Shown here piece after piece: positions 36,109 through 45,660 of a stretch of 64,000 nucleotides of DNA. Position numbers and translations under genes: made by a program. The stretch is taken from contig JAJEKV010000023.1 in the NCBI GenBank assembly GCA_021234155.1, forward strand, positions 4,611,945 to 4,675,944, given 5' to 3'. The stretch comes from Isoetes taiwanensis. Lineage: Eukaryota; Streptophyta; Lycopodiopsida; Isoetales; Isoetaceae. The notes under the pieces were generated by a model that did no database searches, was not told the origin of the DNA, and saw only the letters and a program-made list of their open reading frames with translations. Every line of letters begins with the position of its first letter. Positions within the stretch are counted from its first letter, which is position 1.

Positions 36109-37695
36109 CCAATATCTCATGGTTGTCAAAAATCTCGAAAAAATCAGGAGCATCCATGAATTTTGGATATCATAAGGAAGTTTGAAATCAGATTCCAATC
36201 TGGTTGTATATATGGAAGATGGCAGCCTTTGCAGGTTACAAGCTACACATACGTCCTATTCCAGTTACCTAACAAGACCTCCACAATCAGTCAAATATGT
36301 GTCAATTAGTGGTCCAAAGAGCTAGTGGAACAAATAACCCTAAAAAATTCCAAAACATTTCGTAGCTATTTGACTGATCTAAAGTTATCTAGCTTGCAAA
36401 GTTAGCTATGCTCAGAGTTAGCAAATTACATTGCAATCAGTTTTGCAGGAACTATTTTGCTCAAAAATGCTAAGTTTTCTCCAACTATTTGAGAGTACTA
36501 ACATATGAATCAGTGTGGTGGTCTCTAACTCTTTAAAATCTGAAAAACCAAAGCATGGGTACTAACCGATCTATATTTATTTAGCAATTTGACCAAAGTC
36601 TTCTAATTTTGATTTTAGTTCCGGTGATCTAGCATCAATACTTCTGGTGCCATATAATATGGATTTCCAACTATTTCAGAATGCCTTATGCCTGGCTTCT
36701 AATAGTAGGTAGGAGGATATAGGTATGTCTACAATAGAGCCAAAGGAACGCAAGGTTTCACATTCTTTAAGAATGCTAAAAGATACCAAACGAATTCGGA
36801 AGGTATCCATATCAGCGGCCTTGAGATAGGAAGAAAAATTCTCCCATGTGTTTATCCAATCCAACCTTTGTTTAATGGTTCATAAGACCTTTTTCTCTAC
36901 ATTCTAGTCTCAGTCAGCCCTAAATCAAGCATTTGTATACTATTCTTAGGTGTTCCCAGGCTGTGTTTGAATCTAATAGACAGAATCTAAACTATCCACC
37001 GAAAATGGGCATTCTAGATACCCTTGCAAACATTATGATTGAAGTGCTAAAATGGAAATTGCTAAAACATACCAGAATGAAGTGATGGAAAGGAAATCCA
37101 TTGAAAGAGAAGAGATCCATCTCCATGGCAAAGATGACTACAGCAGAAAGATCCCGATTCTTCAAAATTTGAGCGATTTAAGCTGTTGATATCTGTTTGA
37201 TACAATAAACATGCTCAAATGCTGTAGATAGACCAAGAAACGCAGAATCAGAGAAAAAATAAATGGATAAGAGAACAAAGCAGCATAAGACGCACCGCTT
37301 ATAAAACAAAACATAGTGTATCGCCACTTCACATAAGGACATTCCCAAAGCCGGCTCTGGAGGCCTCTTCTTTCGGATTTTTGCCCCTTGTTGACTTAAG
37401 GTCCTAAATTGATTGCAAGGCTTAGGATGTACAAATATGGCGAAAAAGGAATCTGGAAGCAATCTGATGGAATTAGGAGTCAAGGCCGGAGGCATCGGAG
37501 CTGTGGCCTTGGTACTACCCAAATTTTCTAATAGCACAATAGAAGACGGAAATTCTATAGGAAATAAGGCCAGCGCAAGATGTCAAGCATCCGGGATTAG
37601 GCGAGCATCCGGGGTTAGGGGTTAGGAGTGCGGGACGCTTCCAACAGACATTTCTCAATGAAGTGACGAAGAAATAAAAAGGAAGCTATCCGAAT
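36109..37695. other. non-coding stretch
   Basis: No gene recognised. The end has a short GC-richer patch with CATCCGGGATTAGGCGAGCA / CATCCGGGGTTAGGGG (37589-37622), a small imperfect tandem duplication. Confidence 0.4.
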
Positions 37696-37902
37696 CAGTT
37701 ATTCTTGACTTTTCTCATCTCCGTGCTTTTTCTTGCCAATTTTTTTATTTCTGTGGCCGTAGATCTTAGAAAAAAAGAATCTAACGGGGAAAATTACTGC
37801 CATGTCAGTTTTTGATGAGGTGGACATGTTAGGTGGATAGGCTAGAATTGCAAGAAAGGCTGTAGGCTTGGTTAGGCTGGCGTGCTAAAAAAAAAAAAAA
37901 GG
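37696..37902 (+). repeat. A-tailed dispersed repeat family, copy 3
   Basis: The most complete copy, ending GGCTGGCGTGCT followed by a run of 14 A. A shared body of about 190 bp with an A-run at one end in two of three copies suggests a SINE or the 3' end of a LINE. I could not find good pol III A and B boxes, so the class is open. Confidence 0.65.
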
Positions 37903-38492
37903 AAAAACCTAGCAGGCGCAACAGAAGGCTTGGCAGTTTTAGACTTGGATTTAGTTTGTCATGGAAAGCATGTAGGAAGCTAAAGGAATATTCAAAATAG
38001 GCATTATGACATTATGCTAAAACAGCTTATAGACATTATGCTAGCCATTAAATTGGAAGGCTAGGTTAAAACCATGATTAAATAGAAGAATTAAAACCAT
38101 AATTTATGCATTTGTGGTGGGTTTTTTTATTTCATTTTTTAGGACAAAGAAATAATTTTAACAACAATTTATCGTGATGATGGTTCAAAAATTTGTGTGA
38201 AGTTGGAATGGTGTCTCGCTCCACCCTCCACATTCGAAGTCCTCGAGGTTTCCTAATGTTGAAGACCATGTTTTATACTTTAAAAGTGGTTTGCAACATG
38301 TTTTACTTGGATACAATGCATGTTTGTTCGTATAGAGTGCAACAATCCGTTGTTATGGAGATGTGAAGGATTGGTTTCTTACTTGATAGTAATACTCAAT
38401 TTGCATGCAATGCCTTTTTTTTTATACAGTGGATGTCCCTGATTCAATGGCATTGAGACAACAGGGAGGAGATCAAGTTGTTGTTAATGATT
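37903..38492. other. non-coding stretch
   Basis: AT-rich sequence with no recognised gene. It may belong to the older reverse-strand gypsy element whose RT fragment follows. Confidence 0.35.
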
Positions 38493-38677
38493 CTATGGAT
38501 GTGGAAGTTTGACCTGGTTAAAATAACCTTTTTGCAGAGCATACCTATTCTTTATCGTCTGCTTGTTAAGCTGGCGATAGTCTATGCACATTCTTAGGCT
38601 CCCATCTTTCTTCTTCACGAAGAGTATGGGTGCTCCAAAAGGAGATGCATTTGCTCTAATAAATCCAAGGTGAAGCA
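38493..38677 (-). pseudogene. older Ty3/gypsy reverse transcriptase fragment
   Basis: The minus strand encodes [20 protein letters not shown], then [20 protein letters not shown], then KNRYAL. This is the first conserved block of gypsy RT ([27 protein letters not shown]). The frame breaks after RYAL. It stops at the exact left edge of the plus-strand gypsy LTR at 38678, so the younger element landed inside this older, oppositely oriented one. Only about 60 codons are present. Confidence 0.85.
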
Positions 38678-39100
38678 TGTTAGTCCTGTGCCTCCTGGTA
38701 CAGGACTATTCATGCATACGACGGACCAGGTCAAGCTCAAGGATCCACAGTCAGCCACGGGTCAGCCATCAAAGGCTCAGCAGAAGACCAAGCAGCAGAC
38801 CACGCAGCCAAAGCCTGCGCCCGTCAAGAGGCGCCGCTCAGACAAGTGATGGCCCGCCACCGCCCGCGTCAGAGTGATTCTAGGCACTTCATGAGGCACC
38901 GCCAACATTCCTGCAAATCAGGCCTCCTCCCAGGAGTCGGCACCGAGATCAGTCAGAGTGTCTATATTGGGCCAAAGGCCATTGTACTATATATATGATT
39001 AGAGCTAGCACATGAAGGCTAGATGAGTTTTGAGTCTTGTCTCCTTTCAGTTTTCTCTCTATTGCGAGAGCTCATGTATGTTCATCATTGATATCAAGGA
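38678..39100 (+). repeat. gypsy 5' LTR
   Basis: Starts TGTTAGTCC and matches 61811-62198 in the same order. The right end is uncertain because the 3' LTR is cut at the equivalent of 39050. The estimate of about 39100 is based on ...GAAGCTTATCA. No primer-binding site could be assigned confidently. Confidence 0.75.
38988..38996 (+). promoter_or_regulatory. LTR TATA box
   Basis: TATATATAT in a GC-richer context, conserved at 62136-62144 in the 3' LTR. It probably sets the genomic RNA start about 30 bp downstream, near 39020. Confidence 0.5.
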
Positions 39101-39286
39101 AGCTTATCATTTTCCTCTCATTTGTTCTGTTTTCTTCTTCTTGTTCTCTTCTTGCAAATCCCGCCGGACTCTCCTGTTAGATCCACGGGTCCTCACAGAG
39201 GGCTGTCTTCCAGGAGTTCCCGAACCCAGACCCCAAACACTGTCGCCGCTGCCGGGTCTGATTCAATCCTACTTTCTTCTGTCGCC

Positions 39287-41035
39287 ATGTCTGTCCGAAA
39301 CTTCACGCCAGAAGAACTCCTTTCTCAGACGGCATCTCGCTTGGAGCGCCATCAGCGTCGGGAAACTGTTCGCGACATGTATGGATCTGCTTATGACATT
39401 GAGGGAGGCCATCTTCGGTCTAGGGCTCAGTCGGCGCCACCCACCCCTCGTGTCCTGTCTCGTCCCAGTTCCCCGCCCCAAGCGTGCAAACATTGCTCAC
39501 AGCCTCAGTCACCTCATCACTATCAGGAGCCCTATCAGGCTCAACCTTCTCAACCTTACTTTCATACCCCTGAACATGCCTACATCCATCACTCTTCAGG
39601 CCATACGCCTTTTCCTTCACAACCATCATCTCCCCCGGGTGGGCAGGGATATCCACAAGTCTCTTTTGCGCCTACCCAGGAATTTCCTTTCCCTACATTT
39701 CCCACTGCACTTCCTGTTTACAACCTTACAGATCTCAAAACCAATGCTCAGGCACCTTCAGTTCCTCAACCACAGTCACCCCTTCATCAGGGTCCTTCAG
39801 GCACCATACCACCTCCAACTCAACCTCAATATCCTCACTATACTGTTCCTGTCCAGCCAAGCACTTTCACATCTACCTTTCAGACTCTGAAACTGACTTA
39901 TCCCACCTTTGGCAACACGAAAGGCAAACCCTTAGACCAAAGTGCTCAGGCCCACATGGAAGAATTTGAGGCTCTAGCTGTCCTAAATGGTCATGCGCAA
40001 CCTCAACTGAAATTCCACATCTTTTCCACCACCCTGCGTGGCTCTCCTCATCAATGGCTCATGTCCAACAAAAGCCACTGGAAACAAGATTGGTCCGAAA
40101 TGAGAACTGCTTTTCTTTCTCACTACGGGACCACGGATGATGATCAACTTCATCTCAAGCAACTCAATGAACTTCAACAAGAGCCCACGGAGTCTGCCAG
40201 GGATTTTGCGGATCGACTTCACATTCTGCTCAGTAAACTCAAGGAGTACCCAACACAGAGCCAGATTTTGGTCTGGTTTCTCCAAGGACTTCCTCCAGCT
40301 ATTCGACTCATGACTGAATACCTGCGTCCCAAGACTTTGGAGCAGGCTATCGACCTTGTCAATCACTCAGTCAATGTTTCCTCCCGTGGCGTGGCTCTTC
40401 AAGAGCTCCCTTTCATTCCACCTGTCATGGTTCCACAGACGGCTGTCCAGCCTCAACACGCCAATCCACAGCGCAGTCAGATCTGGTGCCATATATGCAA
40501 ATACCAAGGCCATTTGGCAAACGAGTGCAACTCAACCCATGGCCCGCCTCATTGCAAAAGATGCAACATGTGCAATCATGCCACGGAAGAATGCACTCGC
40601 ACTCATCCTACACCGTTCCGCAACAAACTTGTTTATCAAGTGCAAACAACATCTCAGCAACAATCGCACTATCAGCAGCCACCACTTCAGGCGCAACCAA
40701 CTCAACTCTATCAGCAACAGGAGCAACAACGGGGACCCAACACACGTCCTCCTTTTGATCCTTCTAAAGCTCAGTGTTATCACTGTCAAGAATGGGGTCA
40801 TACCACCACGGCGTGCCCTCAACTTCCACAAGTTCAGGTACAGCTTCCTGGCACCAATCAGACCACATCGGTCCGCCTCACGGCTTACCAACTCTGGATT
40901 GCTAATGGCAAACAAGGCCCGGCCCCGTTCTCAAGAAGCCACCTCGCGCCTCAAGAATCACGTTATCGGCCCGGCTCCCGCAAATCAACCTCGGATGGAT
41001 CAACAAGCACAAGAAGAAATTTTCCGTGCTCTTAA
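39287..41035 (+). CDS. gypsy gag polyprotein, three zinc knuckles
   Basis: 582 codons from ATG 39287, preferred over earlier in-frame codons because it starts the recognisable MSVRNFTPEELLSQ region. The N-terminal third is Pro/Gln/Ser-rich. The retrotransposon gag (capsid) domain lies at about residues 230-360, with LRGSPHQWLMSNKSHW, MRTAFLSHYGTTDDD, and ARDFADRLHILLSKLKEY. Then come three CX2CX4HX4C zinc knuckles at about residues 401, 423 and 497 (CHICKYQGHLANEC, CKRCNMCNHATEEC, CYHCQEWGHTTTAC). Capsid packages the RNA and the knuckles bind it. Near 40920 the frame probably shifts to +1, where an open frame carries on to 41480 (MDQQAQEEIFRALNPP, VHFAPDLEKLMPHVMPK) before protease. Whether that shift is programmed or damage cannot be told. 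Confidence 0.85.
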   Translation: MSVRNFTPEELLSQTASRLERHQRRETVRDMYGSAYDIEGGHLRSRAQSAPPTPRVLSRPSSPPQACKHCSQPQSPHHYQEPYQAQPSQPYFHTPEHAYIHHSSGHTPFPSQPSSPPGGQGYPQVSFAPTQEFPFPTFPTALPVYNLTDLKTNAQAPSVPQPQSPLHQGPSGTIPPPTQPQYPHYTVPVQPSTFTSTFQTLKLTYPTFGNTKGKPLDQSAQAHMEEFEALAVLNGHAQPQLKFHIFSTTLRGSPHQWLMSNKSHWKQDWSEMRTAFLSHYGTTDDDQLHLKQLNELQQEPTESARDFADRLHILLSKLKEYPTQSQILVWFLQGLPPAIRLMTEYLRPKTLEQAIDLVNHSVNVSSRGVALQELPFIPPVMVPQTAVQPQHANPQRSQIWCHICKYQGHLANECNSTHGPPHCKRCNMCNHATEECTRTHPTPFRNKLVYQVQTTSQQQSHYQQPPLQAQPTQLYQQQEQQRGPNTRPPFDPSKAQCYHCQEWGHTTTACPQLPQVQVQLPGTNQTTSVRLTAYQLWIANGKQGPAPFSRSHLAPQESRYRPGSRKSTSDGSTSTRRNFPCS

Positions 41036-41359
41036 TCCTCCGGTCAGCCATCAAATTGGGTTGGTTTGGTTTCACGCCTTGCACCAGGGCATCACGCCCC
41101 TTGACCATTATTCCAACCGCACGCAACCCGCCTTTGCAGTTGACACCATTCCTCACGAGGAAGAAAAAAAGGTTCATTTTGCACCTGACTTGGAGAAACT
41201 CATGCCACATGTCATGCCTAAAGTTCGCCAAAGCATTTTGAATCTCATGCAAGCTGCTGAAGGCCGCACGCTAGCAAATGTTCATGCCACCACCCGAGCT
41301 CAACAAAGACAAGATACACCTTCCACATCTCAACCTCCACGCCTCGTACCATATCCCAA

Positions 41360-42205
41360 TATCGGGCCGCAGAGGTTGACTTACTCAAAGAAGTTGCTGC
41401 TTCATTACCACGCACTCCAGCACCCATGGAACCAGCAGATCCTTTTTCTCATGTGCCTCTGGAACTCCAAGAGGAGCTAGCCAAGATCAAAATTCCTTTA
41501 AGCTTGGCAACCATTTTGAAACTCTGTCCTGCTCTCAAGGACCAGTTACCACTCCCAACTATTTTAGTTGGGGCTGTGGCTATCTCTACACCCACGGTCC
41601 ATGCCACGGTGGGTAATCAGCAAGTCAACCATGTTCAAATAGACGGAGGTAGCGCAGTCAATCTCATCACGGATAAACTCCGCAAACAAATGGGCATCAA
41701 ACAACTCTTTCGTGCCCCATATGACATCAAGTTGGCTAATGGCCATATCACCAGACCTCAAGGCGTCACGCCTCTTCTTCACATCAACATCGGTGATCTC
41801 CGATTCCCCATGGAATTTGGAGTTTGGAAGGCTGGCGAAGATCCTGGTGATTATGAAATGTTGGTTGGCCGACCTTTTCTCCGCCAGGCCAAGAGTATCC
41901 ATTACTGGGCCACGGATCAGTTGGTCATCACAGATGGTCACCTCAATGCCACCATGGACTTGGAAACAGGCAAGATCATTTCTGTTGAACACGCTGAACC
42001 CTCTCTCTCAGACACAGATTCTGAGGAAGCTCAGAATATTTATCAAGTTCAGGCTCCATCTGCGAGTCTGCCTCTGTCATCCTACCCCGAATATGCTGAT
42101 CCTTGGGGAGAAATGACTCTTGATCAGGACCAGGCTGTGGCTGCTTTGCTTGACCCTTACCCGCTCCTTGCAATAGAATTCAACGTGTTGATCCTTTTCG
42201 GATGA
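41360..42205 (+). pseudogene. gypsy protease
   Basis: Open frame, with ATG at 41426. The retropepsin motif QIDGGSAVNLI has its catalytic Asp at about 41642. It is followed by LANGHITRPQGVTPLLHINI and MLVGRPFLRQAKSIHYW, the usual second half of the fold. Gypsy proteases of this group often have DGGS in place of DTGA. The reading enters from the preceding frame by a shift near 41350, and the frame fails at TGA 42203-42205, near the start of RT. Confidence 0.7.
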
Positions 42206-43276
42206 TGAACCTCCCGCAACGGCTGATGTACACGCCGTCATGAAGCAACCTCTGTTGGATGAAACTCGGCAACCTCTCTTTTCACCACGCAAAGTGCCAC
42301 GATCCTGTTATGCTTCAACCACCGCTCATATTGTCCAGACACGAAGTGATACCTCATATTCGGACTCAAGTCGATCGTGGACGCCGGCAACAATCACTGT
42401 CCGCCTTTGCCGCAAATCTTCCCCCCTTATCGTCCGCGGGCCGTCAAGCTTTTCAAAAGTTCAAACACATTTTAAGCCGAGCTACAGAGATCTTCTGGGA
42501 ATCAACAAAAGCCCGGGGAACTCACCATTCCTACCAAACTCGATGCACGACCGGTTTAGCAACGACAAGCATCGGCCAACCCTAATTACCGCGGATCGCG
42601 TCAAGGCGGAAATTGACAAACTCCTTGCCTGCGGTTTGATCTATGAGGTCAAACATTTCAATGGGTGAGCCCCATAGTCATTGCCCTCAAACACAATGGT
42701 AAGATCGGCGTCGTGTGGACTACCAAAACTCAATCAAAGCCACGGGCGTGATCATTTTCCACTTCCCTTCACTGCACTGTGGTTCCGAAGAGGTTGCTGG
42801 ACATGAGATGTACTCCTTCATGGATGGTTTTTCTAGCTACAATCAGATCTCAATCAAAGAATCTGATCAACTCAAGACTACTTTCACCACCCCGTGGGGC
42901 ACTTTTGCCTACAAGGTGGTTCCTTTTGGATTATCAAACTCTCCATCAACGTTTCAACGCATCATGCTCTCAGTTTTTCATGATTTTATGAAGGAAAATC
43001 CCTTCTTACAAAATTTTCAAGATGACTTCTCTGCCTACAGTTCCATGGCTGACCATTTGGATAAATTGGAACTCGTCTTCCAGAAATGTGATGAGTCCGG
43101 CATTAGTCTCAATCCTGAGAAATGCACCTTTTGCGTCACCTCTGGTGTTCTGTTAGGCCACGTAGTCAGCAAAGCAGGTATCACCACAGATCCTGCCAAA
43201 ATCAGTTGTGTGCTCAAGGCTCAAGCACCAGCCAATATCAAGGAGACACGCTCTTTCCTGGGTAAGGTCAATTATT
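42206..43276 (+). pseudogene. gypsy reverse transcriptase, part 1
   Basis: RT is spread over frames. Segments seen: HRPTLITADRVKAEIDKLLA and CGLIYEV (about 42567), PIVIALKHNGKIGVVW (about 42676), then a long frame from 42715 with MDGFSSYNQISIKESDQLK, TTPWGTFAYKVVPFGLSNSP and the active-site box NFQDDFSAY (DD at about 43021, so both Asp are kept but the residue before is Gln where Met/Val/Ile is usual). It ends RSFLGKVNY at the hAT insertion. At least three frame changes exist between 42205 and 42715. Confidence 0.8.
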
Positions 43277-44592
43277 CATAGTTACCCGGAACGGGAACGG
43301 AACGGGAACGTGGACCTAAAATTTGGAACGGGAACGGGAACGGCCCGGAACGGGAACGGCCAACATTCGTATTTTTAAAATTTGAAAATAGTTTTGGCGT
43401 TCCCTTTGCATAACGATCATTGTGGAACACTTAGAATTTAAAAATGACTCATGGAAACTTCTTTGTAGATGGAAACATGTTAAACCACTCCGTAGATGTT
43501 TAGGGTTTTATAGAACATTATATTCAAGACTTAAAACGTAGTATTACATCTATAATACTAACACAATAGAATTATGAAGTAAATAAGACATGGAAGTTAA
43601 GCTAGCATTGATGTCTTTGACAAACTAAAGAATGCCTCTGTCTATTCTACTCTTTAAAGATAATGTTTCTCAGAATCAATAGTGCCATTTAATTCTGTTA
43701 CAATGCGGCACTACAAATCTACATAAAAAATTAAATATGACATCCAGAACCAATAGCATACTATTCTGTTACAGCTACAATAGGATTTTTAGCACTGAGC
43801 AGGTTGGTGGTGAGTAGGTCGCAGGTAGGTCACAGATCCTTCTGATTCTGATAAGCAGGTGAGCAGGACCTCAGGGTAGCGCTATCTTGCACTGTCAAGA
43901 TGGGGTTTATATATGTTTACCTCATAGAGTGTTGTAAAGCCAAAATTGGGTTGCTCATATACAATTCAAGACTTCATGGCTCTCTATTTCTCCGTTTGAA
44001 TGGGCATATTTGTTCATGTGAATTTTATAGTTTTGCTGTAAGTTTCCTCGACTCAATCAATGCTCAAAAACTTACTTCTCTTCCGTCCAGAGTCTCCCAC
44101 AAGTCGTTCTTCAAGAACACATGGCTTCCTCCAATGCAGGTCGCTTTGCTTGAGCTGGAGAAACATAATTCCCATCATCAAAATGTGAAATGGATAGATT
44201 ACAAATGAGATGGCAAATCGAGAGGTACAACAGAAGAGAAACTTAAGCCAAAAAAACAAACAAGAGAGAAACAGTCACGGAACTTTTGTGTAGCCCGGTG
44301 CAAAGCACTTTATGCGTGTGTTTATCAGGAACACTGAGCAAAGAGCCATTGCCGGCCGCGCCATTCCTTCCCACCAAAAATTAAAGAAGAGAAGGGGAAA
44401 AAACGAACGAATAAACCATGATTTTTTTTTTTTTTTTTGGGAACTTACCTGGAACGGCGTTCCCAAAGATGGGAACGGCGTTCCCGGTAACAAGCGGTCC
44501 GGAACGGGAACACGGCGTTCCCGGAACGTCGAATCCTAGGGAACGCGTTCCGGAACGGGAACGCGTTCGGAACGGCGTTCCCGGTAACTATG
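43277..44592. mobile_element. hAT-like non-autonomous element, 1,316 bp
   Basis: Perfect 8-bp target duplication CAATTATT (43269-43276 and 44593-44600), the length typical of hAT. The ends are inverted: CATAGTTACC at left and GGTAACTATG at right. Both ends are crowded with GGAACG / CGTTCC words (43291-43360 and 44450-44585), as expected for subterminal transposase-binding motifs. Removing the insert and one duplication restores the gypsy RT frame from GKVNY to YSTFIPGLAAIADP. The interior has no transposase; a 16-base T run occurs near 44421. Confidence 0.88.
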
Positions 44593-44904
44593 CAATTATT
44601 ACTCCACCTTCATTCCTGGACTAGCAGCCATTGCAGATCCCATTCATAAACTCACGGGTGATGAATCCACCTGGGCTTGGAATTCCCAGGCGGATGCTGC
44701 TTTCCAACAGCTGAAGCTTTTGCTTACTCAGGCCCCGGTTCTTGTTCCTCCTCAATGGGACAAGCCCTTTCATGTTCATGTCGATGTCTCGGCGTTTGCT
44801 ATTGGAGCTGTTCTTTCTCAAGAATATGATACGCACACTGACAAACCAAATCGATACGCCAGCAGAAAACTCAATTCTGCTGAGCGCAACTATTCTGCCA
44901 CAGA
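44593..44904 (+). pseudogene. gypsy RT end and RNase H start
   Basis: Continuation after the hAT element: STFIPGLAAIADPIHKLT, then DAAFQQLKLLLTQAPVLVPP and the RNase H start HVHVDVSAFAIGAVLSQ, with the catalytic Asp in VDVSAFAIGAVL. It runs to LNSAERNYSATD, where the CACTA element is inserted at 44905. The rest of RNase H resumes at 56245. Confidence 0.8.
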
Positions 44905-44929
44905 CACTACCACCCCAAAACTAGGTCCA

Positions 44930-45660
44930 CATGTTGTTTTCCAGTGTCTTTTTTGCAAAAAAACAACACCAAAAAACTACGTGTTGTTTTTTGTCCGGAT
45001 TTGCTAGAAATGATGTGTAGTTTTTAGCAAAATTTTTATACATGTAGTTTTTGTTGCCAAAAGTCTACACGTAGAGTTTTGTCAAGATTATCTACACGTA
45101 GGAATTACATGTGTGTCTACATGTTGTTTTTTAGAAGTAGATGTGGTTTTCAAATGTTGCTTTTTCTAAAATAGACATGTGGTTCTTAATAAAACCTAAA
45201 AGGTCCATATGTAGTTTTTAACTATTGTTTTGTATGAAAAAAACACTAAAAAACTACGTATAGAATTTTGTCCGATTTTGCTAGAAACTACACGTAGTTT
45301 CTTTGTTTTTTTTTTTTAACTATGTTGTTTCTAAATGTTGTTTTATTAAAAAAGTGATATGTGTTTTATAGGAAGAATGTGGTTTTTTTAAACTCTGTTG
45401 TTTCTAAGTGTTGTTTTCTTAATAAAATAATATGTGTTTTTTAAGAAGAATGTGGTTTTTTTTTAACTCTGTTGTTTCTAAGTGTTGTTTTCTTAACAAA
45501 ATGACAGGTGCTTTTTAAAAAAAATGTGGTTTTTTTTTTAATTATGTTGTTTCTAAGTGTTTTTTTTTAATATTAATACGTGTTTTTTAGGAAAAGTGTG
45601 GTTTTTAAGAAATAACTATTGTTTTCAAGTGTTATTTTTCTCACAAAAGAAGAATGTTGA
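44930..45660. repeat. CACTA left subterminal repeats, including a 72-bp tandem array
   Basis: 44930-45310 has repeated CTACACGTAG / GTAGTTTTT / TGTTGTTTT words. 45317-45605 holds four diverged copies of a unit of about 72 bp: TATGTTGTTTCTAA(A/G)TGTT, then TGTGTTTTT, then GAATGTGGTTTTTTT. Such motifs bind the element's own transposase in known CACTA elements. Confidence 0.7.

Noticed and set aside
37589-37622. Telomere-like GGGGTTAGGGGTTAGG
   Set aside because: Only two imperfect units within a small tandem duplication; not a telomeric tract.
45005-45660. Centromeric-type satellite
   Set aside because: The 72-bp array is confined to the CACTA end and grades into its subterminal motifs.
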